A stretch of 64,000 bases of DNA, taken from positions 299,186 to 363,185 of the forward strand of contig JAQWRY010000001.1 of assembly GCA_029243485.1 (NCBI GenBank). Reading direction: 5' to 3'. The stretch comes from Candidatus Binatia bacterium. Its GTDB lineage: Bacteria; Desulfobacterota; Binatia; UBA12015. Positions 46,071-54,887 of this stretch are shown here, piece by piece (position 1 is the first letter of the stretch; every line of letters starts with the position of its first letter). The position numbers were made by a program, and so were the translations under genes. A model generated the notes under the pieces. That model was given only the letters and a program-made list of their open reading frames with translations. It searched no databases and was not told the DNA's origin.

Positions 46071-47858
46071 ATGATTAGTGGGCCTCGCGCCCGCCTCGGC
46101 GTCGCGTCCATCTTCATCGCGCTGGCGGTCCTCCTATCGATGGGCTGCGGCGACGGGGCCACAGGTTCAGCCTCGCCCGAGACGACGGCGCCGGGCCAGC
46201 CGGTTGAGCCACCACCAAGCGGACCACCGAACCCGGTCGACGGTTGCACCGAGTTCGACAGTACCTTTGCCGCCATCCAGGAAGTCGTGTTCGAGAACCG
46301 TGGCTGCACCCAGCAGGTCTGCCACGGCGACTCCGCGGCCGGCGGACTAGACCTGACCGACGGCGAGTCGTACCAGAATCTCATCGAGGTCCCATCGACC
46401 GGATCGAGTGCCCTACTCGTCATTCCGGGCGACCGTGACCGGAGCTATCTGTACGCGAAGCTCGCCGCCGCGACGCGTCCAGGCACCGTCGAAATCAACG
46501 GCTCGGCGATGCCGAGTGGATTGTCGCCCATCAGCGCGGAGGAGCTCACGGCGGTCCGTCTTTGGATCGCGGGAGGCGCCCCCGAACATGACACCGTCGA
46601 GGGCACCGAAGACCTCCTTGATGCGTGCCTTCCCGAGCCCGAACCGATCACGATCCAACCACTCCGCGTTCCCGCGCCCGATGAGGGCGTCCAGTTCGTG
46701 ATGCCGCCGATCGAACTTCGGTCGGGCAGCGAGCAGGAACTCTGCTTCGCGACGTACTACGACTTCACCGGCCAAATCCCCGAAAAGTTCCTCGATCCGA
46801 CGGGCCAGTTCTTCCGCATCAATGCACAAGAGCTTCGCCAGGACCCCATGAGTCACCACATGGTACTCAGCCATTCCGGAGTCCCGATCGAAGAGATCGC
46901 TGACCCGGCGCTCCCCGATTGGACGTGCGCGGGGGGCAGCCGAGACGGCAAGAGCTGTGATCCCCTAGACGCAACCTCGTGCGGCGACTCAACCTGCCGC
47001 ACCACGCCGACAGACACGTTCGCCTGCATTGGCTTCGGCCCCGACTCCGTCGTGGGACTTCCCACTCAGGGTCGAAACATCGGCGGCGGCCAGGAGCCCC
47101 AAGTATTCCAGCGCCTTCGTCCCGGCGTCTTCGGCCAGATACCGCTCTCCGGTATCGCCTTCTGGAACACGCACGCGTTCAACCTGACGACACGCGACCA
47201 CACGTTGAACGGCCGACTGAACGTCTACTTCGCCGAAGAACAGCTCTTCCCCGTCGTCGCCCTCATCGGCGGCAACGGCGCCCTCGACCCCAACGCAGCC
47301 CCGTTCACCGAAGAGACGATCTGCCGTGACCACCTGCTCCCCCAGGGCGCGCGGCTCTTTTCGGTCACGTCACACAACCACAAGCGTGGCGTGCACTTCT
47401 GGGCGACCCTCCCCGATGGCACCCAGATCTACGAGAACTTCATCTACAACGACCCGACGCGACAGGAATTCGAGCCTCCGCTCGCATTCGACTCCGAGGA
47501 CGGCGCGGATCGCCGCATCACCTATTGCTCGACGTACAACAACGGCATGAACGAAGACGGCTCACCCGATGTCGAAGCCGTGACCCGGCTCTCCCGCATG
47601 CCGGCGAGTTCCGCCAACGGCTTCCTTGCCGGCGGCTGCACTCCCGTTGCGTGCGTCACTGGACAGATCGGCGGCGCGTGCACGGAAGACGCCGAGTGCG
47701 ACAGCACGGCGGGCGCCGGCGACGGCTGGTGCGACGCATGCGCCATCACTGGCGGAGAGAGCACCGAAAACGAGATGTTCATCTTCCTCGGACAGTTCTA
47801 CATCGCCGACGGCTTTCCCCAGCCGCCGACCGACGGGTTCATCGGCGTCGGGTTCTAA
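46071..47858 (+). CDS. Lipoprotein with CX4CH cytochrome-like and copper monooxygenase-like parts
   Basis: 595 residues from the ATG at 46071. Lipobox LLSMGC, then a Pro-rich linker. The first domain contains NRGCTQQVCHGDSAAGGLDL, a CX4CH variant of the haem-binding motif seen in planctomycete/delta-type cytochromes, with MPSG as possible axial Met. From about residue 200 the sequence resembles type II copper ascorbate-dependent monooxygenases: MSHHMVLSHSG and SVTSHNHKRGVHFW supply the expected His sets. Many Cys suggest disulfides. An upstream TTGATC (46025-46030) and TATAAG (46049-46054) spaced by 18 could be a promoter, but it would sit over the ribosome site. Outer-membrane or periplasmic redox enzyme by inference. 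Confidence 0.72.
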   Translation: MISGPRARLGVASIFIALAVLLSMGCGDGATGSASPETTAPGQPVEPPPSGPPNPVDGCTEFDSTFAAIQEVVFENRGCTQQVCHGDSAAGGLDLTDGESYQNLIEVPSTGSSALLVIPGDRDRSYLYAKLAAATRPGTVEINGSAMPSGLSPISAEELTAVRLWIAGGAPEHDTVEGTEDLLDACLPEPEPITIQPLRVPAPDEGVQFVMPPIELRSGSEQELCFATYYDFTGQIPEKFLDPTGQFFRINAQELRQDPMSHHMVLSHSGVPIEEIADPALPDWTCAGGSRDGKSCDPLDATSCGDSTCRTTPTDTFACIGFGPDSVVGLPTQGRNIGGGQEPQVFQRLRPGVFGQIPLSGIAFWNTHAFNLTTRDHTLNGRLNVYFAEEQLFPVVALIGGNGALDPNAAPFTEETICRDHLLPQGARLFSVTSHNHKRGVHFWATLPDGTQIYENFIYNDPTRQEFEPPLAFDSEDGADRRITYCSTYNNGMNEDGSPDVEAVTRLSRMPASSANGFLAGGCTPVACVTGQIGGACTEDAECDSTAGAGDGWCDACAITGGESTENEMFIFLGQFYIADGFPQPPTDGFIGVGF

Positions 47859-47861
47859 CCG

Positions 47862-48335
47862 TCTGCTCGTGCTCCGCCAGGAGTACTCCGTAGCCGGCAA
47901 CGGCATCGTTCACGCCGACGGCGCCTAGCGCCTGCCAGTAGACTGCCGCGTTGCAAGCGACGACCGGCTTCCAAAAGGGGTTACGAGCCCGATCCAGCGC
48001 GCGCCCAGAACCCGCAAGGCCTCGTGCGTCGCGTGCGACGCCGTGAACGTCGGGGTCCCGTTCTCCGATTCCAGGTCGCGGGCGCTCTGCTCCAGAACCG
48101 CAAGGCCACCGCGGATGCCATCCGTGGCGAGACCAACGATCAACGCCGCGGGATGGGCCGTCGCGAGCTTCTTCGCCTCGTCCCGAACATTCTGCAAAAG
48201 GTTCGCGTCGAACAGAAACCGACCCACTTGATTCGTGACGCCACTCGGCCGCAGATCGTCCAACTCGGGCTGCACCACGGTGTTGAAAGACGGGACGAGA
48301 GCTCCGAGGACCGCGCGACAGCCGCGGACGTCCAC
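47862..48335 (-). pseudogene. Asp/Glu racemase superfamily (maleate isomerase/arylmalonate decarboxylase-like) relic
   Basis: A GTG at 48335, 5 bases after the SDR stop, begins a clear family N-terminus: AVLGALVPSFNTVVQPELDD, ALIVGLATDGIRGGLAVLEQ, ASHATHEALRVLGARWIGLVTPF. The frame then ends at 47925 in unrelated residues. In a second frame from about 47975 down to 47868 the family C-terminus is present: KPVVACNAAVYWQALGAVGV and DAVAGYGVLLAEH, including the C-terminal catalytic Cys (ACN). The middle (about 80-90 residues) is missing. This is a gene with both ends but no centre. It completes an ECH-SDR-racemase operon. Confidence 0.82.
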
Positions 48336-48339
48336 AGGA

Positions 48340-49134
48340 TCAGTCCACCGATGGAAGATGCTGCGGCGCGGGCGCGGTGAGCAGGATCGCACCGTCGACC
48401 ATCAGGGTCTGCCCGGAGACGAAGCCGGCCCCGGACGAGCAGAGGTACGAGATCGCGTCGGCGACGTCGTCGGCCGACGCCAGGCTGCGAAGCGGTGTCA
48501 GTGCCTCGACGTCGCGCCGCATCGCCTCATGGCCCTCGCCGGCGTAAAAACGCGTCGAATCGGTATCGGCGTACACGAAGTTCACACAGTTCACCCGAAT
48601 CCCGCGGGGCCCGAGCTCGAACGCGTACTGCTTGGCGAGCATTTCCATCGCCGCCTTCGCCGCCCCGAGGACACCGTGGCGTGGAATCGTGCGCACGCAG
48701 TCGTATCCGGACACGGCGACGACCATCCCACCACCGCGCTTCTCCATCAGCGCGGCGGCCCGCTGCACCCCGAACAGGAATCCGTTCACAGTAATCGCGA
48801 ACGTCTTCTCCACGTGGTGCGGCTTGATGTCGAGAAGCGGCTTGAAGGCCGTCGCGGCTGCGTTGGCCACGTAGATGTCGAGACCGCCGAACTCCGCCTC
48901 GACCTCGTCGAACGCGCGATTCCGCGCGTCGTCGTCACCGACGTCCAGCTGGATCGGAACCCCGCTGCCCCCGAGAGCCTCGAGTTCCCGGACGACCTCG
49001 TCGGCGGTCTCGCGCTCCTTGCGGTAGCCGATCGCGACCCGAGCGCCGCGAGCGGCAAGCTTGCGCGCTGCCGCCCGCCCAACGCCGCGCGACGCCCCCG
49101 TAACGAACGCGAAACAACCGTCGAGGTCCTTCAT
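48340..49134 (-). CDS. FabL-like SDR oxidoreductase lacking the usual catalytic Tyr
   Basis: 264 residues; the ATG at 49134 lies 10 bases after the crotonase stop. Rossmann start FVTGASRGVGRAAARKLAARG, NAAATAF and VAVSGYD strands; C-terminal GFVSGQTLMVDGA. The overall pattern (GVLGAAKAAMEMLAKQYAFELG) is closest to enoyl-ACP reductase III (FabL), where Tyr-x6-Lys is expected; here that position is His (RHGVLGAAK), and the classical YxxxK position is Leu. NAD(P) binding is intact. It may use a different acid or be a non-catalytic or altered reductase acting on a CoA thioester. Confidence 0.82.
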   Translation of the reverse strand: MKDLDGCFAFVTGASRGVGRAAARKLAARGARVAIGYRKERETADEVVRELEALGGSGVPIQLDVGDDDARNRAFDEVEAEFGGLDIYVANAAATAFKPLLDIKPHHVEKTFAITVNGFLFGVQRAAALMEKRGGGMVVAVSGYDCVRTIPRHGVLGAAKAAMEMLAKQYAFELGPRGIRVNCVNFVYADTDSTRFYAGEGHEAMRRDVEALTPLRSLASADDVADAISYLCSSGAGFVSGQTLMVDGAILLTAPAPQHLPSVD

Positions 49135-49144
49135 CGACCGGCGA

Positions 49145-49921
49145 CTACTTCGCCTTCCAGTTCGGTGCCCGCTTCTCGATGAAGGCGAGCGGCCCCTCGC
49201 TGAAATCCTCGGAACGGAACACGGGCCCAACGAGTTCTCCACCCTTCGCGAAGGCGGCTTCCTCATCCAGTCCGTCCGACTCGAGGATCACCTGGCGCGA
49301 CGCACGGACGGCCAAAGGAGCCGCTTCGTTGATCTTGTCGGCGAGCTCGAGCGCGGTCGACAGAACCTGATCGGCCGGCACGACACGGTTCACGAGACCG
49401 AGCTGATACATCCGCTCGACCGGGAAGGGCTCACCGGTCATCGCCAGCTCGAGCGCCGCGTTCTTGCCGAGCAGGCGGGGCAGCCGAACCAGGCCACCGG
49501 CGAGCGCGATCAGGGACCGCTTCACCTCCGGAATGCCGATCTTGCCGCCTTCGGGCGCGACGATCAGGTCACACGAGATCGCGAGCTCGCAGCCGCCCGC
49601 GAGGGCCGGTCCGTTCAATGCGGCGATGACGGGCTTCGTGCGCTTGCGCTGGACGAAACCACCGAAGCCACCGCGCTCCGTCTGCAGACCAGCCGCATTA
49701 CCGGAACTGATGGCCTTCAGGTCGGCTCCGGCACAGAACACGGGACCGTTCCCGGTCAAGACGGCGGTCCAGAGCTCCTCGTTGTTCTCCAACTCGTCGA
49801 TCGCCGCCTCGATCCCGCTCGCCACGTCTCCGTTGACTGCGTTGCGGGCCTCGGGCCGGTTCATGGTGATCACCAGGGTGCGGCCTCGGACCTCGGTCAG
49901 GACCTTCGCTTCATCGGACAT
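49145..49921 (-). CDS. Enoyl-CoA hydratase/isomerase (crotonase)
   Basis: 258 residues; the ATG at 49921 has AAGGAGCTG upstream; a longer frame to 50011 is unlikely. Crotonase signatures: RPEARNAVNGDV, FCAGADLKAIS (oxyanion hole), NGPALAGGCELAISCDL with the first Glu, and IGIPEVKRSLIALAGG with the second Glu. Both acid-base positions are kept, so hydratase activity is plausible. First gene of the operon with the FabL-like SDR and the racemase relic. Confidence 0.9.
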   Translation of the reverse strand: MSDEAKVLTEVRGRTLVITMNRPEARNAVNGDVASGIEAAIDELENNEELWTAVLTGNGPVFCAGADLKAISSGNAAGLQTERGGFGGFVQRKRTKPVIAALNGPALAGGCELAISCDLIVAPEGGKIGIPEVKRSLIALAGGLVRLPRLLGKNAALELAMTGEPFPVERMYQLGLVNRVVPADQVLSTALELADKINEAAPLAVRASRQVILESDGLDEEAAFAKGGELVGPVFRSEDFSEGPLAFIEKRAPNWKAK

Positions 49922-50028
49922 GGCAGACAGCTCCTTCGATTCTTGTGGGAAAGGGTGGAGACCCGCTCGGGGCCCGACCCCGTACATACGGACGGGCGCG
50001 TCCCCTCTCAACTCGACCGCGCGGGACC

Positions 50029-51534
50029 TCAGAACGACACCTGGACGCCACCGCCGAAGTTCCGGCCCGGCAGGGGCGCGACATCTTTCAGGAAAGACGC
50101 GGCATCCGGCGCCTCTGCATCGAGGAGGTTCCTCATCCGAAGGAACACCAGCGAGTCGAACGGCCCGACGCTCGGCAGGGCATCGTCGGGAACCCGGTCC
50201 TGCGCCCGGGCCCGCAGCGCGTCAAACTGCGCATGAAAAGCGCCGTACTCGTAAATGACGCTGCCACCGAAACGGAGCGGCGGCATTCGGGGGAGAGGTG
50301 CTCCCGTGTCGCGATTCTCGGCCCACACGTAGTCGGCGCACCCAACGACGTGTAAGCGCTGCACGGCGTCGTCGATGACGTGAAACGCAAGCTCCGCCTC
50401 GCCCCCGGCGAAGTCTGCCGGGATGCCTTCGAACATCTCCACCTGGAAACCGTCCTCCACCGCGCCGGTCGGGAACAGGGTCAGAAAGTTCCAGAAGCGG
50501 TTGTAGAAGCCATTCACCGCCCAAACGATTGCGTCGATCGAACCGAGGTAGGCGAGGTTGAAACCCATTGACCGCTCCGAACCGAAGTCCGGGTTACCGA
50601 TCCCGAACCGGCCCAGCGCAACGTGCGGTCCGTTCGCGTATAGCTCCTCGTAGTTGGGCGGCCGCTGCGTGTACGAGCTGTCGAGGGTGGCGGACTGCTC
50701 GGAGGAGAGCGGATCGAGATGCATCTCCTCGAGAATAAAAACCGACTGCGAGCTCGTGAGCGTCACGGGCAGAAAAGCCTCTTCGCCAAGGGCCGAGAAA
50801 TCCGATCGGAAGCTCTGGAAGCCAAGGGCGCCGTCGAAGAGACCCAGGCGGTGGTGTACCGCCTCGATCCGTAGATCGTAGCCCCGGTTCGAGAACACCG
50901 TCCCCACTGCGTCCCCCTCGAACTCGGTGTGATGATAGTCCACCACGCGCGCCTTCGCCTCGATCGAGTGCACATAGTCGACCGGGTCCGTGACGCCGGC
51001 AGCAACGTCGAGGCGATTCTGCGAGAGATCGACGGTGACGTCGGGTTCCGCGACGATGCCGTAACTGGTGCGGTACAGCGAAGGCGCAACTCCGACATAG
51101 AAGTCCTCCTCGACCCAGGAAAGGCCGGTCGCAAAGCCCGTATTCGACACCGCGCTGTTCGGCAGCGTGCCCTTGGCCTCCTCGCCAGGCGGGAGCGGCT
51201 CGAGTTCGCGCAACTGCTTGGACCGGGCGAAGCCGGGGATCGAGATGTCGCCGGCCGTGAGCCCAAAGCCGCTCAGGTAATACGCGAGCGAGCCCTCGCC
51301 GATCGTCGCCTGCTTCGACAGCAGCAGCTCCTGACCTTCCAGGACCGAGACCGCCTGCGCGACTTGACGTGGCGTCGTCGCGAGAGGACTCGCCGTTACG
51401 ACAATCGCGTCGACACCGAACGACAGAACCTTCTCGTCGCCCGGCTCCGGCTCGACCTCCTCCGGATCGTGCGGTGACGCCTCATGCACTTCCTGCAGCG
51501 TCCCCGCGGATTGGGCGCTCGCGCGCTGCGCCAA
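50029..51534 (-). CDS. ZnuD-like TonB-dependent receptor, internally shortened
   Basis: 501 residues from a TTG at 51534; typical relatives are about 650-750. The start of the plug is present (AIVVTASPLATTPRQVAQAV) but SKQATIGEGSLAYYLSGF joins straight into barrel sequence, so about 150 residues of plug and first strands are absent. A second likely gap follows FILEEMHLDP, and a small one lies before VFLRMRNLLD. The C-terminus RNLLDAEAPDAASFLKDVAP then LPGRNFGGGVQVSF ends correctly in Phe. The signal peptide is also incomplete (only its ASAQSAG end is read). The frame stays open throughout. It is probably non-functional or a transport-deficient remnant; zinc or metal uptake would be the ancestral role. 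Confidence 0.75.
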   Translation of the reverse strand: MAQRASAQSAGTLQEVHEASPHDPEEVEPEPGDEKVLSFGVDAIVVTASPLATTPRQVAQAVSVLEGQELLLSKQATIGEGSLAYYLSGFGLTAGDISIPGFARSKQLRELEPLPPGEEAKGTLPNSAVSNTGFATGLSWVEEDFYVGVAPSLYRTSYGIVAEPDVTVDLSQNRLDVAAGVTDPVDYVHSIEAKARVVDYHHTEFEGDAVGTVFSNRGYDLRIEAVHHRLGLFDGALGFQSFRSDFSALGEEAFLPVTLTSSQSVFILEEMHLDPLSSEQSATLDSSYTQRPPNYEELYANGPHVALGRFGIGNPDFGSERSMGFNLAYLGSIDAIVWAVNGFYNRFWNFLTLFPTGAVEDGFQVEMFEGIPADFAGGEAELAFHVIDDAVQRLHVVGCADYVWAENRDTGAPLPRMPPLRFGGSVIYEYGAFHAQFDALRARAQDRVPDDALPSVGPFDSLVFLRMRNLLDAEAPDAASFLKDVAPLPGRNFGGGVQVSF

Positions 51535-51567
51535 CGGGACCGACGAAAACGCGGAAACCCGGCGCGC

Positions 51568-51864
51568 TCAGAACACAGGAGCGTCGGCAGGCGGAGATCG
51601 ACCTCGCGCCTCGGAGCGGCAGCCCCCTTCGACGGCCGGAGCGGCCGTCGGCTCGATGCGCTCGGCCGTGGGGGCGGGAGCCGCTGAGGGCTCGAGAGCC
51701 GTCCCAGCCGCGACCTGTGCCGCATTTACGCAGACACCACACGAATCGGCAGGAGAGGACGCCTCAGCGTGGTGATGCGCCGACGCGACACCCGCACCGA
51801 GAAATCCGACTAGAAACGCCAGGAGAACGGCGGGCACGCAGATTGGGATAAACGAACGCTTCAT
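51568..51864 (-). CDS. Small secreted His/Cys protein next to the receptor
   Basis: 98 residues from the ATG at 51864. Signal peptide (core VPAVLLAFLVGFLGAG, cleavage VASA), then HHHAEASSPADSCGVCVNAA, a His-rich and CxxC segment followed by an Ala/Pro-rich tail. Small DUF2946-like proteins of this sort commonly precede metal-type TonB receptors and may bind zinc or copper. The receptor gene follows 33 bases later. The tail is of low complexity, and the family assignment is tentative. Confidence 0.6.
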   Translation of the reverse strand: MKRSFIPICVPAVLLAFLVGFLGAGVASAHHHAEASSPADSCGVCVNAAQVAAGTALEPSAAPAPTAERIEPTAAPAVEGGCRSEARGRSPPADAPVF

Positions 51865-51974
51865 CCGACGGACCAAAATACTCTACCCTCTCGGCGAGAA
51901 GCAACTGCGGCTCGCCCTCGGAGGCAAGCGCCCTCGGTTTGCCGCGCCCGCGAGCTTCGGCTTTGAAGGGACGC

Positions 51975-54230
51975 ATGACCACTGGGCCAGAGATCGCGGG
52001 GCGAGCACGGACGGGACTTCTCGCCGTGTTCTTCGCCTCCGGCGTCGCCTCGCTGGTGTACGAGGTGCTCTGGCTCCGGGACCTGCGGCTCGTCTTGGGC
52101 AGCGGCGCTCACGCGACCGCCACGACCCTCGCCGTATTCTTCACCGGGCTCGCTGCGGGCAGCGCGTTCTTCGGCGGGCGCGCCGCGCGCTCCTCTCGGC
52201 CACTCCTCTTGTACGCCGGACTCGAGGTAGGCATCGGCGTCACCGCCCTGCTCTCGTTCGGCCTCCCGGCGGCACACCTATCTGTCTACCCGACGCTCGT
52301 AACGACGTTGGGCACCGGCACCTGGGGGTTGGTACTCGGCCGCGTCGCTCTCTCGTTCCTGTTTCTTCTCCCGCCCGCCGTACTGATGGGCGGCACGCTT
52401 CCGGTCATGGGCGAGGTCTTCGTGCGGCGGCCCACGCAACTCGCGACCACGACCGGCGTGCTCTACGCAACGAACACCGCGGGCGCCGCGGTCGGCGCAC
52501 TCCTTGCCGGGTTCGTACTGCCAGTCTGGCTCGGGTTCCGCGGCTCCTACGCGACGGCGATTGCGCTCAACCTCGCACTCGGCGCGCTCGCCGCAGTGCT
52601 CTCGTACGTCGTCGGCGAACGGCCCGCTCCGTCCGCCGACGAGAAGACCGCGACCCGTCCCATGGCCGGCTGGCTCGCGGGCTACGCGTTCCTCGGGGGG
52701 TTCGCCACGTTGGCTCTCGAGGTCTTGTGGACACGCATGTTCGCGCTCGTCCTCAACAGTTCGGTGTACGCATTCTCGACGATACTCGTCGTGTTTCTCC
52801 TGGCCCTGTCCACCGGCGCCGCCTTATCGGCGCGCATCGTCCCGCGACTGCCACCCGATCTTCACTTGTTCGCACTCTTGCTCGGTGCCGGGCTCGCAAT
52901 CGGCGGCTCCCCGTTCGCACTCCACGCCGCGACCGGGCAACTCGGGTCGATCCCGTCTCAGTGGGGCTTCGCGCCATACGTGATCCTCGTCTTCGGCACG
53001 GCGCTCCTGGTGGTGCTCCCACCCGCCGCGCTCTGCGGCGCCGTTCTCCCCGCCCTTCTGCGCTTCTGCGAACGAGAGGGCACGCGGCCCGGCGAAACGA
53101 TCGGGCGGCTCGTGGCGCTCAATACGGCCGGCGGGGTCTTCGGCTCGCTCGTCGCGGGCTTCGCCCTGCTCCCTACCATCGGCTTGTGGCGCAGCGTGCA
53201 GATCCTCGCCTTCCTCTACCTCGTTCTGGCCCTCTTCTGCGTGGGATCGTCCTCACCGGGCGCGCGCTACCTTCGAGCCGCTGCGCTCGTCGCCACCGTT
53301 CTTTTCGGGACTTTCCTCGATCCCACCCGACTCGCGCTCGTCCGGGTCGAAGCCGGCGAAATCATCGAGAAGGTGTGGGAGACGCCACACGGCGTCGTTA
53401 CCGTGACCCGGGACGATGGCGGACGCCGCATCCGGCTCGACAACACCTACATCCTCGGCGGCACCGAAGGTCACGCCGAGGAAGCGCTTCAAGCGGACCT
53501 ACCCCTCGCGCTCCACGGTGCGCCGCAACGCGTGTTCTTCCTCGGGCTCGGCTCCGGCATCACCGCCGCCTCCGCGCTCGCGCACCCGGTCAAGCACGTG
53601 ATCGCTACGGAGCTTCTGCCCGAGGTCGTCGAGGCCTCTCGATCCTACTTCGAGGAGTCGGCCGGAGCCCTCTTCTCCGACGAGCGCGCACAAGTCCTCG
53701 CGGTCGATGGACGCATCCACCTCGCCACCACCCACGAGACCTGGGACGTGATCATCTCCGACCTCTTCATCCCGTGGCACGAAGGTACCGGCAGTCTCTA
53801 CACCAAAGAGCACTTCGAAACGGTGCGGGCGCGTCTCGCCGCCGGCGGCATCTTCGCGCAGTGGCTGCCGTTCTTCCAGCTGAGTCGGAACGACTTTGAC
53901 ACGATCGCCCGCACGATGCTCGACGTCTTCAGCAACGTAACGCTCTGGCACGCCAGCTTCCGAGACGACGAACCCATCGCCGTACTCATCGCTCGACGGC
54001 ACGACGCTCCGCACGAAACCCGCCTCGCGGACCCGCCAGCCCGGTTCGGCGGCGTGCTTCGCAAAGAGCTCTTCGCATCCGCACCACTCAACACCGACGA
54101 TCGTCCGATCCTCGAGTATCGGGCACCTCTCTCGCAGGCCGCGGTGCGCTCGGAGCGCGAATCCTGGCTGACCGGACCGGAGCTGGACCGTCTGCTCTTC
54201 GACATCCGCCGTTCGAACGAGAAGCGCTAG
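51975..54230 (+). CDS. Fused membrane transporter-like / spermidine synthase-like protein
   Basis: 751 residues; the ATG at 51975 has GAAGGG upstream. The first about 450 residues are two bundles of hydrophobic helices with LLAVFFASGVASLVYEVLWL and an internal repeat LGGFATLALEVLWTRMFAL, typical of the fused MFS/spermidine synthase family. The C-terminal 250 residues carry the Rossmann methyltransferase-like domain: RVFFLGLGSGITAASAL, VIATELLPEVVEAS, WDVIISDLF and GIFAQWLPFFQLS. A true aminopropyltransferase role is doubtful without a soluble partner; the function of these membrane fusions is unknown. Confidence 0.87.
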   Translation: MTTGPEIAGRARTGLLAVFFASGVASLVYEVLWLRDLRLVLGSGAHATATTLAVFFTGLAAGSAFFGGRAARSSRPLLLYAGLEVGIGVTALLSFGLPAAHLSVYPTLVTTLGTGTWGLVLGRVALSFLFLLPPAVLMGGTLPVMGEVFVRRPTQLATTTGVLYATNTAGAAVGALLAGFVLPVWLGFRGSYATAIALNLALGALAAVLSYVVGERPAPSADEKTATRPMAGWLAGYAFLGGFATLALEVLWTRMFALVLNSSVYAFSTILVVFLLALSTGAALSARIVPRLPPDLHLFALLLGAGLAIGGSPFALHAATGQLGSIPSQWGFAPYVILVFGTALLVVLPPAALCGAVLPALLRFCEREGTRPGETIGRLVALNTAGGVFGSLVAGFALLPTIGLWRSVQILAFLYLVLALFCVGSSSPGARYLRAAALVATVLFGTFLDPTRLALVRVEAGEIIEKVWETPHGVVTVTRDDGGRRIRLDNTYILGGTEGHAEEALQADLPLALHGAPQRVFFLGLGSGITAASALAHPVKHVIATELLPEVVEASRSYFEESAGALFSDERAQVLAVDGRIHLATTHETWDVIISDLFIPWHEGTGSLYTKEHFETVRARLAAGGIFAQWLPFFQLSRNDFDTIARTMLDVFSNVTLWHASFRDDEPIAVLIARRHDAPHETRLADPPARFGGVLRKELFASAPLNTDDRPILEYRAPLSQAAVRSERESWLTGPELDRLLFDIRRSNEKR

Positions 54231-54275
54231 TGCAGCGCCGTCGCACGGGAGTCGCTGTCGAGCGGCGGCGGTGCG

Positions 54276-54884
54276 CTAGACGGCACCGCCGTCACGCGAG
54301 GTCTTATCCAGATGCTCCGTGCAATCGAGTCGCAAGACCCGCCACGGGGCCACGCCCTCGACGGCCGTGACCGAGGTGTTCGCCCAGCCCTCCGGGGCGA
54401 CGAGACCTCCGAGCTCGAAATGCCGGGCGGTGAGAGCCGCGCAAACCAACCCGTGCGTGACCACCGCGAGTCGCGCCTCGACCCCGGCCGCGCACGTGCG
54501 AATGGCGTCCCACGCCTCATCGACGCGCGCATCGAAGACGGCACCGGTCTCTCCGCCGGGAGGCGCGAATTCGTACGCGAAGATGTTCCGGTCGCCGAGT
54601 TCGGAGTACGGCGTCCCCCGTACGTCACCGAAGTTGCGCTCCTGCAGGAGTGAGTTCACCTCGAGAAGTGCCTGCGTCGTCGCCCGTACTGCCTCGGCCG
54701 TCATCAGTGCCCGCAGCAGGTCGCTCGTCAGGATGCGCTCGACGCCCCCTGCCGCGAGGCGCTCGGCCAATCTCCGCGCCTGGTCGGAACCGCGCTCAGA
54801 CAGCGGAGTCTCCGGGGTCTGAACGATCCGCGCCGCATTCGAGGCGGTCTCGCCATGTCGAATGATCAGGATCTCACGGGCCAT
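54276..54884 (-). CDS. Histidine phosphatase (phosphoglycerate mutase-like)
   Basis: 202 residues, 3 bases after the crotonase stop. Catalytic LIIRHGET with His9 as the phospho-acceptor; PLSERGSDQARRLAERL; TSDLLRALMTAEAV; LQERNFGDVRG; VVTHGLVCAALT with the second active-site His. Complete branch-1 histidine phosphatase. The substrate could be a sugar phosphate, nucleotide or phosphoprotein. Confidence 0.9.
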   Translation of the reverse strand: MAREILIIRHGETASNAARIVQTPETPLSERGSDQARRLAERLAAGGVERILTSDLLRALMTAEAVRATTQALLEVNSLLQERNFGDVRGTPYSELGDRNIFAYEFAPPGGETGAVFDARVDEAWDAIRTCAAGVEARLAVVTHGLVCAALTARHFELGGLVAPEGWANTSVTAVEGVAPWRVLRLDCTEHLDKTSRDGGAV

Positions 54885-54887
54885 GAG

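Noticed and set aside
47925..48392. A new 155-residue protein in the racemase relic
   Set aside because: Its N-terminal part is the Asp/Glu racemase family start preceded by SDR-overlapping sequence, and the last residues are out-of-frame junk.
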